Assembly: GCA_035497315.1 (NCBI GenBank)
Contig: DATJDU010000019.1
Span: 1 to 60,093, forward strand
Source of the DNA: Andeanibacterium sp035497315
GTDB lineage: Bacteria > Pseudomonadota > Alphaproteobacteria > Sphingomonadales > Sphingomonadaceae
Reading direction: 5' to 3'
Length of the DNA: 60,093 nucleotides
Shown here: positions 1-9,054 of the stretch, in pieces
Layout of the letters: the number at the start of each line of letters is the position of its first letter
How positions within the stretch are numbered: position 1 is the stretch's first letter
The notes under the pieces: model-generated
What the model was told of the DNA's origin: nothing
The model's database searches: none
What the model saw: only the letters and a program-made list of their open reading frames with translations
Translations under genes and position numbers: made by a program

Positions 1-841
1 GGCCGATCATCGCGCAGCCGCCCATCCCGCCAAGGAAGCCGGTGAAGAAATTGGCGATGCCCTGCCCCTTCATTTCTCGCTGTTTGTTGGATGGCGTGTC
101 GGTCAAATCATCGACGATCTGCGCGGTCATCATGGATTCGAGCAGGCCGACGGCGGCCATGGTCAGCGAATAGGGCAGGATGATCTGCAGTGTTTCAAGC
201 GTGAACGGGACATTCGGAATCAACCATGCCGGTAGCGACGATGGCAGTTCGCCCATGTCGCCCACAGTGCGAACATCGAAGCCGGCATAGAATACCAGCG
301 CGGTCAGGAAAACAATCGCCACCAGCGGCGACGGAACGGCCCTCGTAAGATAAGGAAACAGGTAAATGATCGCGAGGCCGCTCGCCACGAGCGCATAAGT
401 CAGTATCGGCACGCCGGTAAGTTCGGGCAATTGCGCCATGAAGATCAGGATCGCCAGCGCGTTGACAAAGCCGGTGATCACCGAGCGGGATACATATTGC
501 ATCAACAGATGCAGCCGCAGGAAACCCGCGGCAAGCTGGATCAGGCCCATCAGGATCGTGGCGGCAAAAAGATAGTCCAGGCCATGCTGCCGCACGAGCG
601 GAACTACCACCACCGCCACCGCGGCGGTCGCGGCCGAGATCATCCCTGGCCGCCCACCGACCAGCGAAATGATCACTGCGATCGAAAACGAGGCATAGAG
701 GCCGACACGCGGGTCCACCCCGGCGATGATGGAAAAGCCGATGGCTTCCGGAATGAGCGCCAGCGCAACGACGATCCCGGCCAGGATATCGCCGCGCGGA
801 TTGGAAAACCACTCGCGCTTTAGGGCTTCGAAATGGAGCAT
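1..841 (-). CDS. SulP family anion permease (partial, 3' end outside window)
   Basis: Reading the minus strand from an ATG at 841 gives an uninterrupted frame of 280 codons that runs off the left edge. It begins MLHFEALKREWFSNPRGD, followed by hydrophobic segments containing LALIPEAIGFSIIAGVDP and GLYASFSIAVIISLVGGRPG, which are hallmarks of the SulP N-terminal membrane domain. A second conserved stretch, LESMMTAQIVDDLTDTPSNK, follows near residue 240. SulP proteins move sulfate, bicarbonate or other anions across the inner membrane; the substrate is not predictable here. The C-terminal part, and any STAS domain, lies outside the window. The gene is transcribed divergently from the arsenic operon and is probably not part of it. 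Confidence 0.88.
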   Translation of the reverse strand, partial: MLHFEALKREWFSNPRGDILAGIVVALALIPEAIGFSIIAGVDPRVGLYASFSIAVIISLVGGRPGMISAATAAVAVVVVPLVRQHGLDYLFAATILMGLIQLAAGFLRLHLLMQYVSRSVITGFVNALAILIFMAQLPELTGVPILTYALVASGLAIIYLFPYLTRAVPSPLVAIVFLTALVFYAGFDVRTVGDMGELPSSLPAWLIPNVPFTLETLQIILPYSLTMAAVGLLESMMTAQIVDDLTDTPSNKQREMKGQGIANFFTGFLGGMGGCAMIG

Positions 842-1148
842 ATCTGACCTTGTGCTTTGCCGATGCGCCTCAACCCGCATGACGCGAGACCTGTAAAGGC
901 CTGCGTATCAGGGTGTCCGGAGCGTAAGTAGGTGAAGGTTGTCCCGGGGATAGGCGCCGGGCCGAGCCACTCGGCATAGCCGAGTCCAGCGGATATGGCC
1001 TGCCCATAGGTCGACATGCGCCAAGCTGCAAGTTCAGGCCCGCCTGACTCGCTCGGAGCGGCCCGCCAGAATAGTTCGATCATTCTCGAAACATCAATTG
1101 ACAACTTCAGCTCATACGGTATTTCTATCATTCTCGAAGGATGCGAAG
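842..1148. promoter_or_regulatory. Divergent intergenic region upstream of arsR with candidate ArsR operators
   Basis: This 307-bp gap has no convincing gene. Near arsR it contains the 12-bp direct repeat ATCATTCTCGAA at 1079-1090 and 1127-1138. The first copy lies in the palindrome TTCGA-N6-TCGAA (1075-1090); the second (1123-1138) has one mismatch in its left arm. Between them TTGACA (1098-1103) is followed after 16 bp by TATTTC (1120-1125), a plausible -35/-10 pair. The repeats flank this promoter, as expected for a dimeric ArsR/SmtB repressor. Operator function is inferred. The rest of the gap, up to the SulP start, shows nothing recognisable. Confidence 0.6.
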
Positions 1149-1496
1149 ATGATTGAACTCGACCCGCAGGATTGGGCCATCGATGCCCTTGCAGCACTGG
1201 CCCATGAAACCCGCCTTTCGGTGTTCCGAATGCTGATTCAGGCCGGCCCAGATGGCCTGATCGCCGGCGCCATTGCCGAACGGGCGAATGTCCCGCCCTC
1301 CACCATGTCACACCATCTGGCGACACTGGAACGTGCCGGGCTGGTCCAATCGGAGCGCGAAAGCCGCCTGATTCACTACCGCGCCAACTATGCCGGCATG
1401 CGCCGCCTGCTCGGCTTCCTGATGCAGGACTGCTGCCAGGGTAACCCTGAAATGTGCGCCGATCTGCTCGCCAGCGTCACCTGCAATGCCGCCTGA
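1149..1496 (+). CDS. arsR: ArsR/SmtB family metalloregulator
   Basis: A 115-residue winged-helix repressor that probably senses arsenite and controls the downstream operon. The frame shows the ArsR core: LAALAHETRLSVFRMLIQAG, then a DNA-recognition region with NVPPSTMSHHLATLERAGLV, and a beta-wing with SERESRLIHYRA. The C-terminus has a Cys pair, DCCQGNPEMC, followed by a further Cys (residues about 97-104 and 112), which could bind As(III). The ATG at 1149 is preferred over an in-frame codon at 1098 because GAAGG lies about 8 bp upstream and because the 1098 codon would sit on the putative -35 box. It is the first gene of the ars operon. Confidence 0.9.
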   Translation: MIELDPQDWAIDALAALAHETRLSVFRMLIQAGPDGLIAGAIAERANVPPSTMSHHLATLERAGLVQSERESRLIHYRANYAGMRRLLGFLMQDCCQGNPEMCADLLASVTCNAA

Positions 1497-1524
1497 TCAC
1501 TGAAAGCCAAGGTCCGAGGCCGAC

Positions 1525-2040
1525 ATGTCCGACAAGATCTACAATGTTCTTTTCCTCTGCACAGGCAATTCCGCCCGCTCGATCCTTGGCGAGGCGCTGA
1601 TGAACAAAATGGGAGAAGGCCGCTTTCGCGCCTGGAGCGCGGGCAGCCAGCCTACGGGCGCAGTTCATCCCATGGCGCTCTCGGTTCTCGGGGGTCTTGG
1701 CTATGATGTCAGCGGGTTCAGATCCAAAAGCTGGAGCGAGTTTGTCGCCTCCGATGCCCCACAGTTCGATTTCATTATCACCGTCTGCGACAACGCTGCT
1801 GGCGAGACCTGCCCAATCTGGCCGGGCAAGCCGCTGACCGCGCATTGGGGCATCGAGGACCCGGCAACGGTCGAGGGTGACAGCCAGCGTGAGGCCTTCA
1901 TGCAGGCGCTGCGCTATCTGGCGAACCGCATCAATCTGTTTCTGTCCCTGCCACACTCCAGCATCGACGAGATGGCGATGCGTCAGAAACTCAAGGAAAT
2001 CGGCCGCGCCGAAGGCGCAAGCATCGGAGCGAGCGAATGA
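1525..2040 (+). CDS. arsC: Arsenate reductase, low-molecular-weight phosphatase type
   Basis: A 171-residue cytoplasmic enzyme of the LMW protein tyrosine phosphatase fold that reduces arsenate to arsenite, in this family usually with thioredoxin as electron donor. The P-loop LCTGNSARS holds the nucleophile Cys12. Cys88 and Cys96 in ITVCDNAAGETCP match the second and third redox cysteines of Staphylococcus-type ArsC (Cys82/Cys89), and WGIEDPA carries the general-acid Asp112. Its last 4 bases overlap the start of a second, unrelated arsenate reductase, so the two are probably translationally coupled. It is about 30 residues longer than the S. aureus protein, mostly at the C-terminus. Confidence 0.9.
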   Translation: MSDKIYNVLFLCTGNSARSILGEALMNKMGEGRFRAWSAGSQPTGAVHPMALSVLGGLGYDVSGFRSKSWSEFVASDAPQFDFIITVCDNAAGETCPIWPGKPLTAHWGIEDPATVEGDSQREAFMQALRYLANRINLFLSLPHSSIDEMAMRQKLKEIGRAEGASIGASE

Positions 2041-2489
2041 GCGCCGACAATCACCCCGTCGATATCGTAATCTACCACAATCCCGAATGCGGCACCTCGC
2101 GCAATGCTCTGGCCATGATCCGCAATGCCGGGATCGAGCCGCATGTGGTGGAATATCTCAAAACGCCGCCGTCGCGAGCCATGCTCGAAAGGCTGATCGA
2201 ACGGGCAGACCTCTCCCCGCGCGCGCTGCTGCGCGAAAAGGGTACCCCCTATGCCGAACTCGAACTCGGCAATCCGAACCTCACCGAAGCAGAGCTGATT
2301 GACGCGATGATGGAACATCCGATTCTGATCAACCGGCCTCTGGTGGTCTCGCCGCTCGGCGTAAAGCTCTGCCGTCCATCCGAGGAAGTGCTCGATCTCA
2401 TCCCGGCCGCCCAGCGCAGTTCATTCGTCAAGGAAGACGGCGAGCTGGTAGTGGACGCCGCAGGAAACCGCGTGAAGCAGGAAGGCTGA
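2037..2489 (+). CDS. arsC: Arsenate reductase, glutaredoxin-dependent (R773 type)
   Basis: A 150-residue protein of the thioredoxin-like ArsC/Spx family. IYHNPECGTSRNAL places the catalytic Cys at residue 18, equivalent to Cys12 of plasmid R773 ArsC. The three arginines that bind arsenate in R773 (60, 94, 107) are matched by Arg66 in RALLREKGTPY, Arg100 in HPILINRP and Arg113 in KLCRPSEEVL. The enzyme reduces arsenate using glutathione and glutaredoxin. It starts with ATGA overlapping the previous stop, and acr3 begins 3 bp after its end. Having two mechanistically different arsenate reductases side by side is a noteworthy redundancy. Confidence 0.93.
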   Translation: MSADNHPVDIVIYHNPECGTSRNALAMIRNAGIEPHVVEYLKTPPSRAMLERLIERADLSPRALLREKGTPYAELELGNPNLTEAELIDAMMEHPILINRPLVVSPLGVKLCRPSEEVLDLIPAAQRSSFVKEDGELVVDAAGNRVKQEG

Positions 2490-2492
2490 ACG

Positions 2493-3568
<1,076 letters not shown>

Positions 3569-3572
<4 letters not shown>

Positions 3573-4387
3573 CCACCGCACCCTCGTCCGAGCGCCTGCG
3601 CATTTTGCCCGATCCGGGCAGCCTACCTGCGTTGAAGCCCGAATTCGTCCATTTGCGTCCTTCGCTCGGCCTTGGTGAACTCAGTCCACCGCCTCGCATA
3701 TTGCTGCTCTACGGCTCTCTGCGCGAACGCTCCTACTCTCGGCTCGCGGTGGAGGAGGCGGCCCGGCTCCTGCAGCTCTTCGGCTGCGAGACCCGGATCT
3801 TCGATCCAACCGATCTGCCGCTCCCCGATCAGGTCAGGGATGACGATCACCCTGCGGTTCATGAGCTGCGCGAACATTCGCTCTGGTCGGAGGCCCAGGT
3901 CTGGTGCAGTCCGGAGCGGCACGGCCAGATCACGGGCATCATGAAGGCGCAGATCGATCATCTGCCGCTCGCCTACAAGGGCTTACGCCCGACACAGGGC
4001 AGAACACTGGCGGTGATGCAGGTCTGCGCGGGCTCTCAATCGTTCAACAGCGTCAACAGCTTGCGAATCCTGGGTCGGTGGATGCGCATGTTCACTATCC
4101 CCAATCAATCATCCATCGCCCGGGCCTATGAAGAATTCGACGAGGCCGGGCGGATGAAGGCGTCAAGCTACTATGACCGGATCGTGGACGTGATGGAGGA
4201 ACTTGTCCGCTTCACCGTCCTTCTGCGCCCTCATGCAGAACAGCTGGTCGATCGCTACTCCGAACGCAAGGACCGGAACGAACCTGTTACAACCCATGTC
4301 GAAAAGGCAGGGTTGGCGGCAGTTGGATCGCCCGGAAATATTCTCGGATCGGAAAACGGGAAACAGCCATCCAAGTCAGGCACATGA
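3569..4387 (+). CDS. arsH: Organoarsenical oxidase ArsH (NADPH-dependent FMN protein)
   Basis: A 272-residue flavodoxin-like protein. The FMN-binding motif LLYGSLRERSYSRLAVEEAA (about residues 47-66) and the blocks WCSPERHGQITGIMKAQIDH and GRWMRMFTIPNQSS identify ArsH specifically among FMN reductases. ArsH proteins oxidise trivalent methyl- and aryl-arsenicals to the less toxic pentavalent forms and also reduce quinones and metals. The ATG at 3569 overlaps the acr3 stop; an upstream in-frame start would lie deep inside acr3 and is rejected. The C-terminal 40 or so residues after YSERKDRNEP are low in conservation and look disordered. Confidence 0.93.
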
Positions 4388-4522
4388 GGAATACCCTTGA
4401 AAGTGGGTACTTTCACTATTGCCGGAAGTGAATTCGCCGCCTTGCCTGCGTAGAAAATCTATCTTTCCCGGCGTCCAGCGCCGCTGCATCTGATCGCCTG
4501 AGAATCAGTAGCGGCAGGCGCC
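4388..4522. promoter_or_regulatory. Short gap with palindrome GAAAGT-GGGT-ACTTTC
   Basis: The 135-bp gap between arsH and the TauE/SafE gene contains a perfect 6-bp inverted repeat at 4399-4414, 11 bp after the arsH stop. It has no T-run, so it is more likely an operator or mRNA hairpin than a terminator. No clear promoter for the next gene was recognised. Confidence 0.4.
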
Positions 4523-5287
4523 ATGGACTTTTCAAGTTTCGATATTGGCGCGCTTCTGCCCTTCATCGCGGTGGGCTTTGCCGCGCAATTGGTAGACGGT
4601 GCGCTGGGCATGGCCTTCGGAGTGCTCGCCAACATGCTGATGGTGGGGATATTGGGCGTTCCACCCGCCTTCGCCTCGCAGCGCGTGCATGTGGTGGAAT
4701 GCTTCACCACCGCCACTTCTGCCATCAGCCACCTGCTGCACGGCAACATCGAAAAGACGCTGTTCTTCCGCCTGCTGATCCCCGGCATGATCGGCGGGGT
4801 GGCTGGGGCCTATCTCCTGACCTCGATCGATGGCGCGGTGATCAAGCCCTATGTGCTGGGATACCTCACCCTGGTGGGCGTTTATCTGTTGGCGCGCGGC
4901 ATTCTCTATCCACCCAAGCCGCGCAAGCCGAAGCATGTGGAGCCGCTGGGCCTCATCGGCGGATTCCTCGATGCGGCAGGCGGCGGCGGTTGGGGGCCGG
5001 TGGTTACCTCCAATCTACTGGTGCAGGGGGCGGAACCTCGCAAAGTGATCGGCACTGTGAACGCAGTGGAGTTCTTCCTCACGCTCACGATCTCGGCCAC
5101 CTTCATCTCGCAACTGGGCGTTGCGGACCTCGCGGGGCCCACGCTGGGCTTCCTGATCGGCGGAGTGGCCGCAGCACCCTTCGGCGCCTATGCCGCCAAA
5201 CACTTCTCCACCAAGGCGATGCTGATCCTGGCAGGCCTCGTGCTGACGCTTACCAGCGCTTATGGCGTCTACAGCGCCTTGACCTGA
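4523..5287 (+). CDS. TauE/SafE family sulfite/anion exporter
   Basis: A 254-residue membrane protein with about eight hydrophobic segments. The start FIAVGFAAQLVDGALGMAFG is the classic N-terminal repeat motif of TauE/SafE (DUF81) permeases, and the second internal repeat begins GLIGGFLDAAGGGGWGPVVT. The family exports sulfite, sulfoacetate or other small organic and inorganic anions. It lies 135 bp downstream of arsH in the same direction, so it may extend the arsenic resistance operon or follow its own promoter. A role in arsenic or thiol-stress export is only inferred from position. Confidence 0.88.
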   Translation: MDFSSFDIGALLPFIAVGFAAQLVDGALGMAFGVLANMLMVGILGVPPAFASQRVHVVECFTTATSAISHLLHGNIEKTLFFRLLIPGMIGGVAGAYLLTSIDGAVIKPYVLGYLTLVGVYLLARGILYPPKPRKPKHVEPLGLIGGFLDAAGGGGWGPVVTSNLLVQGAEPRKVIGTVNAVEFFLTLTISATFISQLGVADLAGPTLGFLIGGVAAAPFGAYAAKHFSTKAMLILAGLVLTLTSAYGVYSALT

Positions 5288-5296
5288 CGCCCCCGC

Positions 5297-6547
5297 TCAA
5301 CTGGCGGCCTCTTGCACTTCGGCAGCGAAAATGTGGGTGTCGAACCCGCTCGGCTCCTGGAACAGGCGCAGGCCGAATTCTGGGATGACCGAAATCAAAT
5401 GGTCGAAGATATCCGCCTGGATCGCCTCATAATCGGCCCAGGCAGTGGTAGTCGTGAAGCAATATATCTCCAGCGGCAGCCCCTGTCCTGTGGGCTGCAG
5501 CTGGCGGACCAGCAACGTCATATCGCCCGAAATGCGCGGATTGGCCTTTAGATAGGCAAAGATATATGCGCGAAACGTGCCGAGATTGGTCACTCGCCGC
5601 TGATTCACCGGATCGCGTCCTGCCTCCTCGAGGTCGGCGTTCCAGTCCGCCAACTCACCCCGCTTACGGCCAAGATATTCGTCGATCAGGCTGAAACGAC
5701 GCAGCCGCTCAATTTCCTCCGCGCCAAGAAAATGGGCACTGCTCTGATCGATCAGCAACGAACGCTTGATGCGCCGGCCACCCGATTCCTGCATCCCGCG
5801 CCAATTCTTGTAGCTTTCCGAGATCAGCCGGTGGGTGGGGATGGTCGTGATCGTCTTGTCCCAGTTCTGCACCTTTACGGTGTGCAGAGCGATGTCGATC
5901 ACATCGCCATCGGCATTGACCTGCGACATCTCGATCCAGTCACCTACACGCAACATGTCGTTGGATCTGAGCTGAACCGAGGCGACAAGCGACAGGATCG
6001 TATCCTTGAACACCAGCATCAGAACCGCCGCCATCGCGCCAAGGCCCGACAGGAGCAGCAGAGGCGATTGCTCCATCAGCACGGCAAGCATCAGGATCGT
6101 CGCAGCGCAGAAAACCAGGATCTTGGCGACCTGGATGTAGCCCTTGATCGGACGACTGGCTGCATCGGGGCGATGCGAATACAGTTCGTTCACGAAGCTC
6201 AGCGCACGGCTGATCGCCAGCGCGATGGTCAGCACAATAAAGGCGCCGATGATATTGCGGGTAACGGTGACGACCCATTCCGGCAGATGCGGCACCAGAG
6301 CGATGCCCGACGATACGATCATCGCCGGCACGATATTGGCGAGCCGGGCCGAAATCGCCGCCGGTGCGGGCTGCGCCGTGGGAATCAACCGGCCCATCAG
6401 CCGCAGGATGACATGCTTGACCACGAAGTTCGCGGCGGCCGAGGCGCATATCAACGCAGCCAGCCCGGCAAGGGTCCCGACCCAGGGAGGCGAATGGGGA
6501 AACAGGGATAAGGCTTCGGTAAGGGCGGCGTTATCGCTCAGGGTCAT
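5297..6547 (-). CDS. Mechanosensitive ion channel, MscS family (YbdG-like)
   Basis: A 416-residue inner-membrane protein with about five N-terminal hydrophobic segments (residues 18-190), then the MscS pore and beta-domain region: GLGAMAAVLMLVFKDTILSL, then GDWIEM. The block DIALHTVKVQNWDKTITTIP with NWRGMQESGGRRIKRS and the overall length resemble E. coli YbdG, a miniconductance osmotic-shock channel. The ATG at 6547 starts MTLSDNAAL; an in-frame ATG 33 bp further upstream is less likely because the added residues are not conserved-looking. It converges with the TauE/SafE gene with only 9 bp between stops. Confidence 0.9.
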   Translation of the reverse strand: MTLSDNAALTEALSLFPHSPPWVGTLAGLAALICASAAANFVVKHVILRLMGRLIPTAQPAPAAISARLANIVPAMIVSSGIALVPHLPEWVVTVTRNIIGAFIVLTIALAISRALSFVNELYSHRPDAASRPIKGYIQVAKILVFCAATILMLAVLMEQSPLLLLSGLGAMAAVLMLVFKDTILSLVASVQLRSNDMLRVGDWIEMSQVNADGDVIDIALHTVKVQNWDKTITTIPTHRLISESYKNWRGMQESGGRRIKRSLLIDQSSAHFLGAEEIERLRRFSLIDEYLGRKRGELADWNADLEEAGRDPVNQRRVTNLGTFRAYIFAYLKANPRISGDMTLLVRQLQPTGQGLPLEIYCFTTTTAWADYEAIQADIFDHLISVIPEFGLRLFQEPSGFDTHIFAAEVQEAAS

Positions 6548-6677
6548 CTGATATCCAGTACACCCCGCTGCCAATGGCATGAGGGTAACCTGCCGGCTGA
6601 TTGGAGGAAAGGGCGGATGGCCAGAAGCTGCCAGCCCCGCCCGCCGCTGTCAAACCGGCGGGGCGGGGCTGCAAGAG

Positions 6678-8942
6678 TCAGCCCACTACCCCCGCCGCAG
6701 CCAATACGGCCAGCGTCAGTACATCGGGCGCGATCGCCGTCATCGGAGCGATCTGCACCGGCTTTTCCATCCCGATCAGCATCGGCCCGATAGTGGCATT
6801 GCCGCCCAGCTCGCGCAGAAGCTTCGCGGAAAGATTGGCCGATTGCAGGCCGGGCATGATGAGGACATTGGCCGGGGCCGAAAGGCGGCTGAAGGGATAG
6901 TTCTTCATCACCGTGGGGTTGAGCGCCGCATCGGGCGCCATTTCGCCTTCATATTCGAAATCCACGCCCTGCTCATCCAGCAGATGCACCGCATCGCGGA
7001 TGTTCATCAGCCATTTTCCCGGCGGATTTCCGAATGTGGAATAGGACAGGAACGCAACGCGCGGTTCATGCCCCAGCCGCCTTGCGACCTGTGCCGCGCC
7101 GCTCGCAATCTGAGCCAGTTCCTCGGCGCTGGGCCGTTCGTTGATCGTCGTATCCGCCAGGAAAGCGGTGTAGTTCTTGCCGATCATCATGTGCATGCCG
7201 AAGGGGATCGCCCCCGGCTTGGGATCGAGCACATGGCGCACTTCGCGCATGGTCTGGGCGAAGGGGCGCGTCAGGCCGGAAATCATCGCATCGCCATGGC
7301 CCAGAGCGACCAGCAGCGAGGCGAAGACATTGCGTTCCTGGTTGACCATGCGGCGCACGTCGCGCTCGGTAAAGCCGCGCCGCTGCAGGCGCCGGTAGAG
7401 ATAATCCACCATCGCCGGGACATATTCGGAAACGGCCGAATTCTGGATCTCGAAACTGTCGGGATCGCTCACACCCAGTTCCACCAGCTTGTCGCGCACG
7501 GCCTGGGTGCGGCCGACCAGCACCGGCACGCCATAGCCGAAATCCTTGAACTGGATCGCGGCGCGCAGGGCCACTTCCTCTTCCGCCTCGGCAAAGACGA
7601 CCCGCTTGGGATCGCGCTGCGCATCGGCATAGACCTGGGTCAGGACCGAAGTGGTGGGATTGAGCCGCGCCTTGAGGCTGAGGCGATAGGCCTCGAAATC
7701 CTCGATCGGCTTGGTCGCCACGCCCGTATCCATCGCCGCCTTGGCCACGGCGGCGGAAACCCGCTCCATCAGCCGCGGATCGAAGGGGGCGGGAATGATA
7801 TATTCGGTGCCGAAGCTCTGGTTCTTGCCATAGGCCGCGGCGACTTCTTCCGGCACGCTTTCCCGCGCGAGCGAGGCGATCGCTTCGGCGGCGGCAATCT
7901 TCATCTCTTCATTGATGGCGGTCGCGCGCACATCCAGCGCGCCGCGGAAGATGAAGGGGAAGCCCAACACATTGTTGACCTGGTTGGGATAGTCGCTGCG
8001 CCCGGTGGCGATAATCGCATCGGGTCGCACCGCTTTGGCATCGGGCGGAGTGATTTCCGGGTCGGGATTGGCCATGGCGAAGATGATCGGTTGCGGGGCC
8101 ATCTTGCGCACCCACTCGGGCTTCAGCGCACCGGCAGCGGAAAGGCCAAGGAATACGTCTGCCCCATCGAGCGCCTCTTCCAGCGAGCGGGCGGCCGTTT
8201 CGGCAGCATGGGCGCTCTTCCACTGGTCCATCCCGTCGGGCCGGCCACGCCAGATCACGCCGCTGCGGTCGCACATGATCACATGATCGTGCCGCACGCC
8301 CATCGCCTTGATCAGTGCAGTGCAGGCAATAGCTGCCGCACCTGCCCCGTTGACCACGACCTTCACGTCCTTGATGTCGCGCCCTGTGATATGGCAGGCA
8401 TTGATGAGCCCGGCAGCAGTGATGATCGCGGTGCCGTGCTGATCATCATGCATCACGGGGATCTTCATCCGCTCGCGCAGGGCCTGCTCGATGATGAAAC
8501 ACTCGGGCGCCTTGATATCCTCAAGGTTGATGCCGCCGAAGGTCGGCTCCATCAGGGCGACTGCGTTGATGAAGGCTTCCGGATCTTCCGTGGCGAGTTC
8601 GATATCCATCGAATCGACATCAGCAAAGCGCTTGAACAGCACCGCCTTGCCTTCCATCACCGGCTTGGCGGCCAGCGCGCCGAGATTGCCCATGCCCAGA
8701 ATGGCCGTGCCGTTGGTGATCACCGCCACCAGATTGCCCTTGGCGGTATAATCATAGGCTGTCGCCGGGTCCGCCGCGATTGCCTCTACGGGAGCGGCGA
8801 CGCCGGGCGAATAGGCGAGCGACAGATCGCGCTGGGTTGCCACCGGCTTGGACGGAACGATCTCGATCTTACCGGGGCGGATTGTCTTGTGATAGAAGAG
8901 CGCCTCACGCGTGGTGAAGCTCTGATTGTCGTCGTCGGCCAA
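6678..8942 (-). CDS. maeB: NADP-dependent malic enzyme with phosphotransacetylase-like domain
   Basis: A 754-residue MaeB-type enzyme that decarboxylates malate to pyruvate with NADP+. The N-terminal malic domain (about 1-430) contains LAYSPGVAAPVEAI, TNGTAILGMGNLGALAAKPV with a Rossmann motif, MHDDQHGTAI and VVVNGAGAAAIA. The C-terminal part (about 430-754) is a phosphate acetyltransferase-like domain with VVFAEAEEEVALRAA and LADTTINERPSAEELA, usually regulatory (acetyl-CoA inhibition) rather than catalytic. Length and domain order are normal. It is transcribed divergently from mutS, with 112 bp between starts. Confidence 0.96.
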   Translation of the reverse strand: MADDDNQSFTTREALFYHKTIRPGKIEIVPSKPVATQRDLSLAYSPGVAAPVEAIAADPATAYDYTAKGNLVAVITNGTAILGMGNLGALAAKPVMEGKAVLFKRFADVDSMDIELATEDPEAFINAVALMEPTFGGINLEDIKAPECFIIEQALRERMKIPVMHDDQHGTAIITAAGLINACHITGRDIKDVKVVVNGAGAAAIACTALIKAMGVRHDHVIMCDRSGVIWRGRPDGMDQWKSAHAAETAARSLEEALDGADVFLGLSAAGALKPEWVRKMAPQPIIFAMANPDPEITPPDAKAVRPDAIIATGRSDYPNQVNNVLGFPFIFRGALDVRATAINEEMKIAAAEAIASLARESVPEEVAAAYGKNQSFGTEYIIPAPFDPRLMERVSAAVAKAAMDTGVATKPIEDFEAYRLSLKARLNPTTSVLTQVYADAQRDPKRVVFAEAEEEVALRAAIQFKDFGYGVPVLVGRTQAVRDKLVELGVSDPDSFEIQNSAVSEYVPAMVDYLYRRLQRRGFTERDVRRMVNQERNVFASLLVALGHGDAMISGLTRPFAQTMREVRHVLDPKPGAIPFGMHMMIGKNYTAFLADTTINERPSAEELAQIASGAAQVARRLGHEPRVAFLSYSTFGNPPGKWLMNIRDAVHLLDEQGVDFEYEGEMAPDAALNPTVMKNYPFSRLSAPANVLIMPGLQSANLSAKLLRELGGNATIGPMLIGMEKPVQIAPMTAIAPDVLTLAVLAAAGVVG

Positions 8943-9054
8943 GCCTGCCTCCCTGTTGTGGCACTGCCCTAACGCGCAAGGGCGCGACGCGATAGGGGAA
9001 AGCTTGGCTTTCGCCCTCCCGAATCACGCATTTGCCGTCTAACCCGGCAGAAGC

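Noticed and set aside
820..1326. 168-codon minus-strand frame between the SulP and arsR genes
   Set aside because: It overlaps arsR and its operator in antisense, has no domain and no ribosome site.
4523..5287. TauE/SafE gene as a proven part of the arsenic operon
   Set aside because: It is separated by 135 bp with a palindrome, and the family is not specific to arsenic; kept only as a possibility.
5312..6551. Plus-strand frames opposite the MscS gene
   Set aside because: MscS features are obvious on the minus strand.
6579..8972. 797-codon open frame on the plus strand antisense to maeB
   Set aside because: It is the mirror of a conserved malic enzyme gene; the translation is His/Arg/Gly-rich with no domain, as expected for antisense frames in high-GC DNA.
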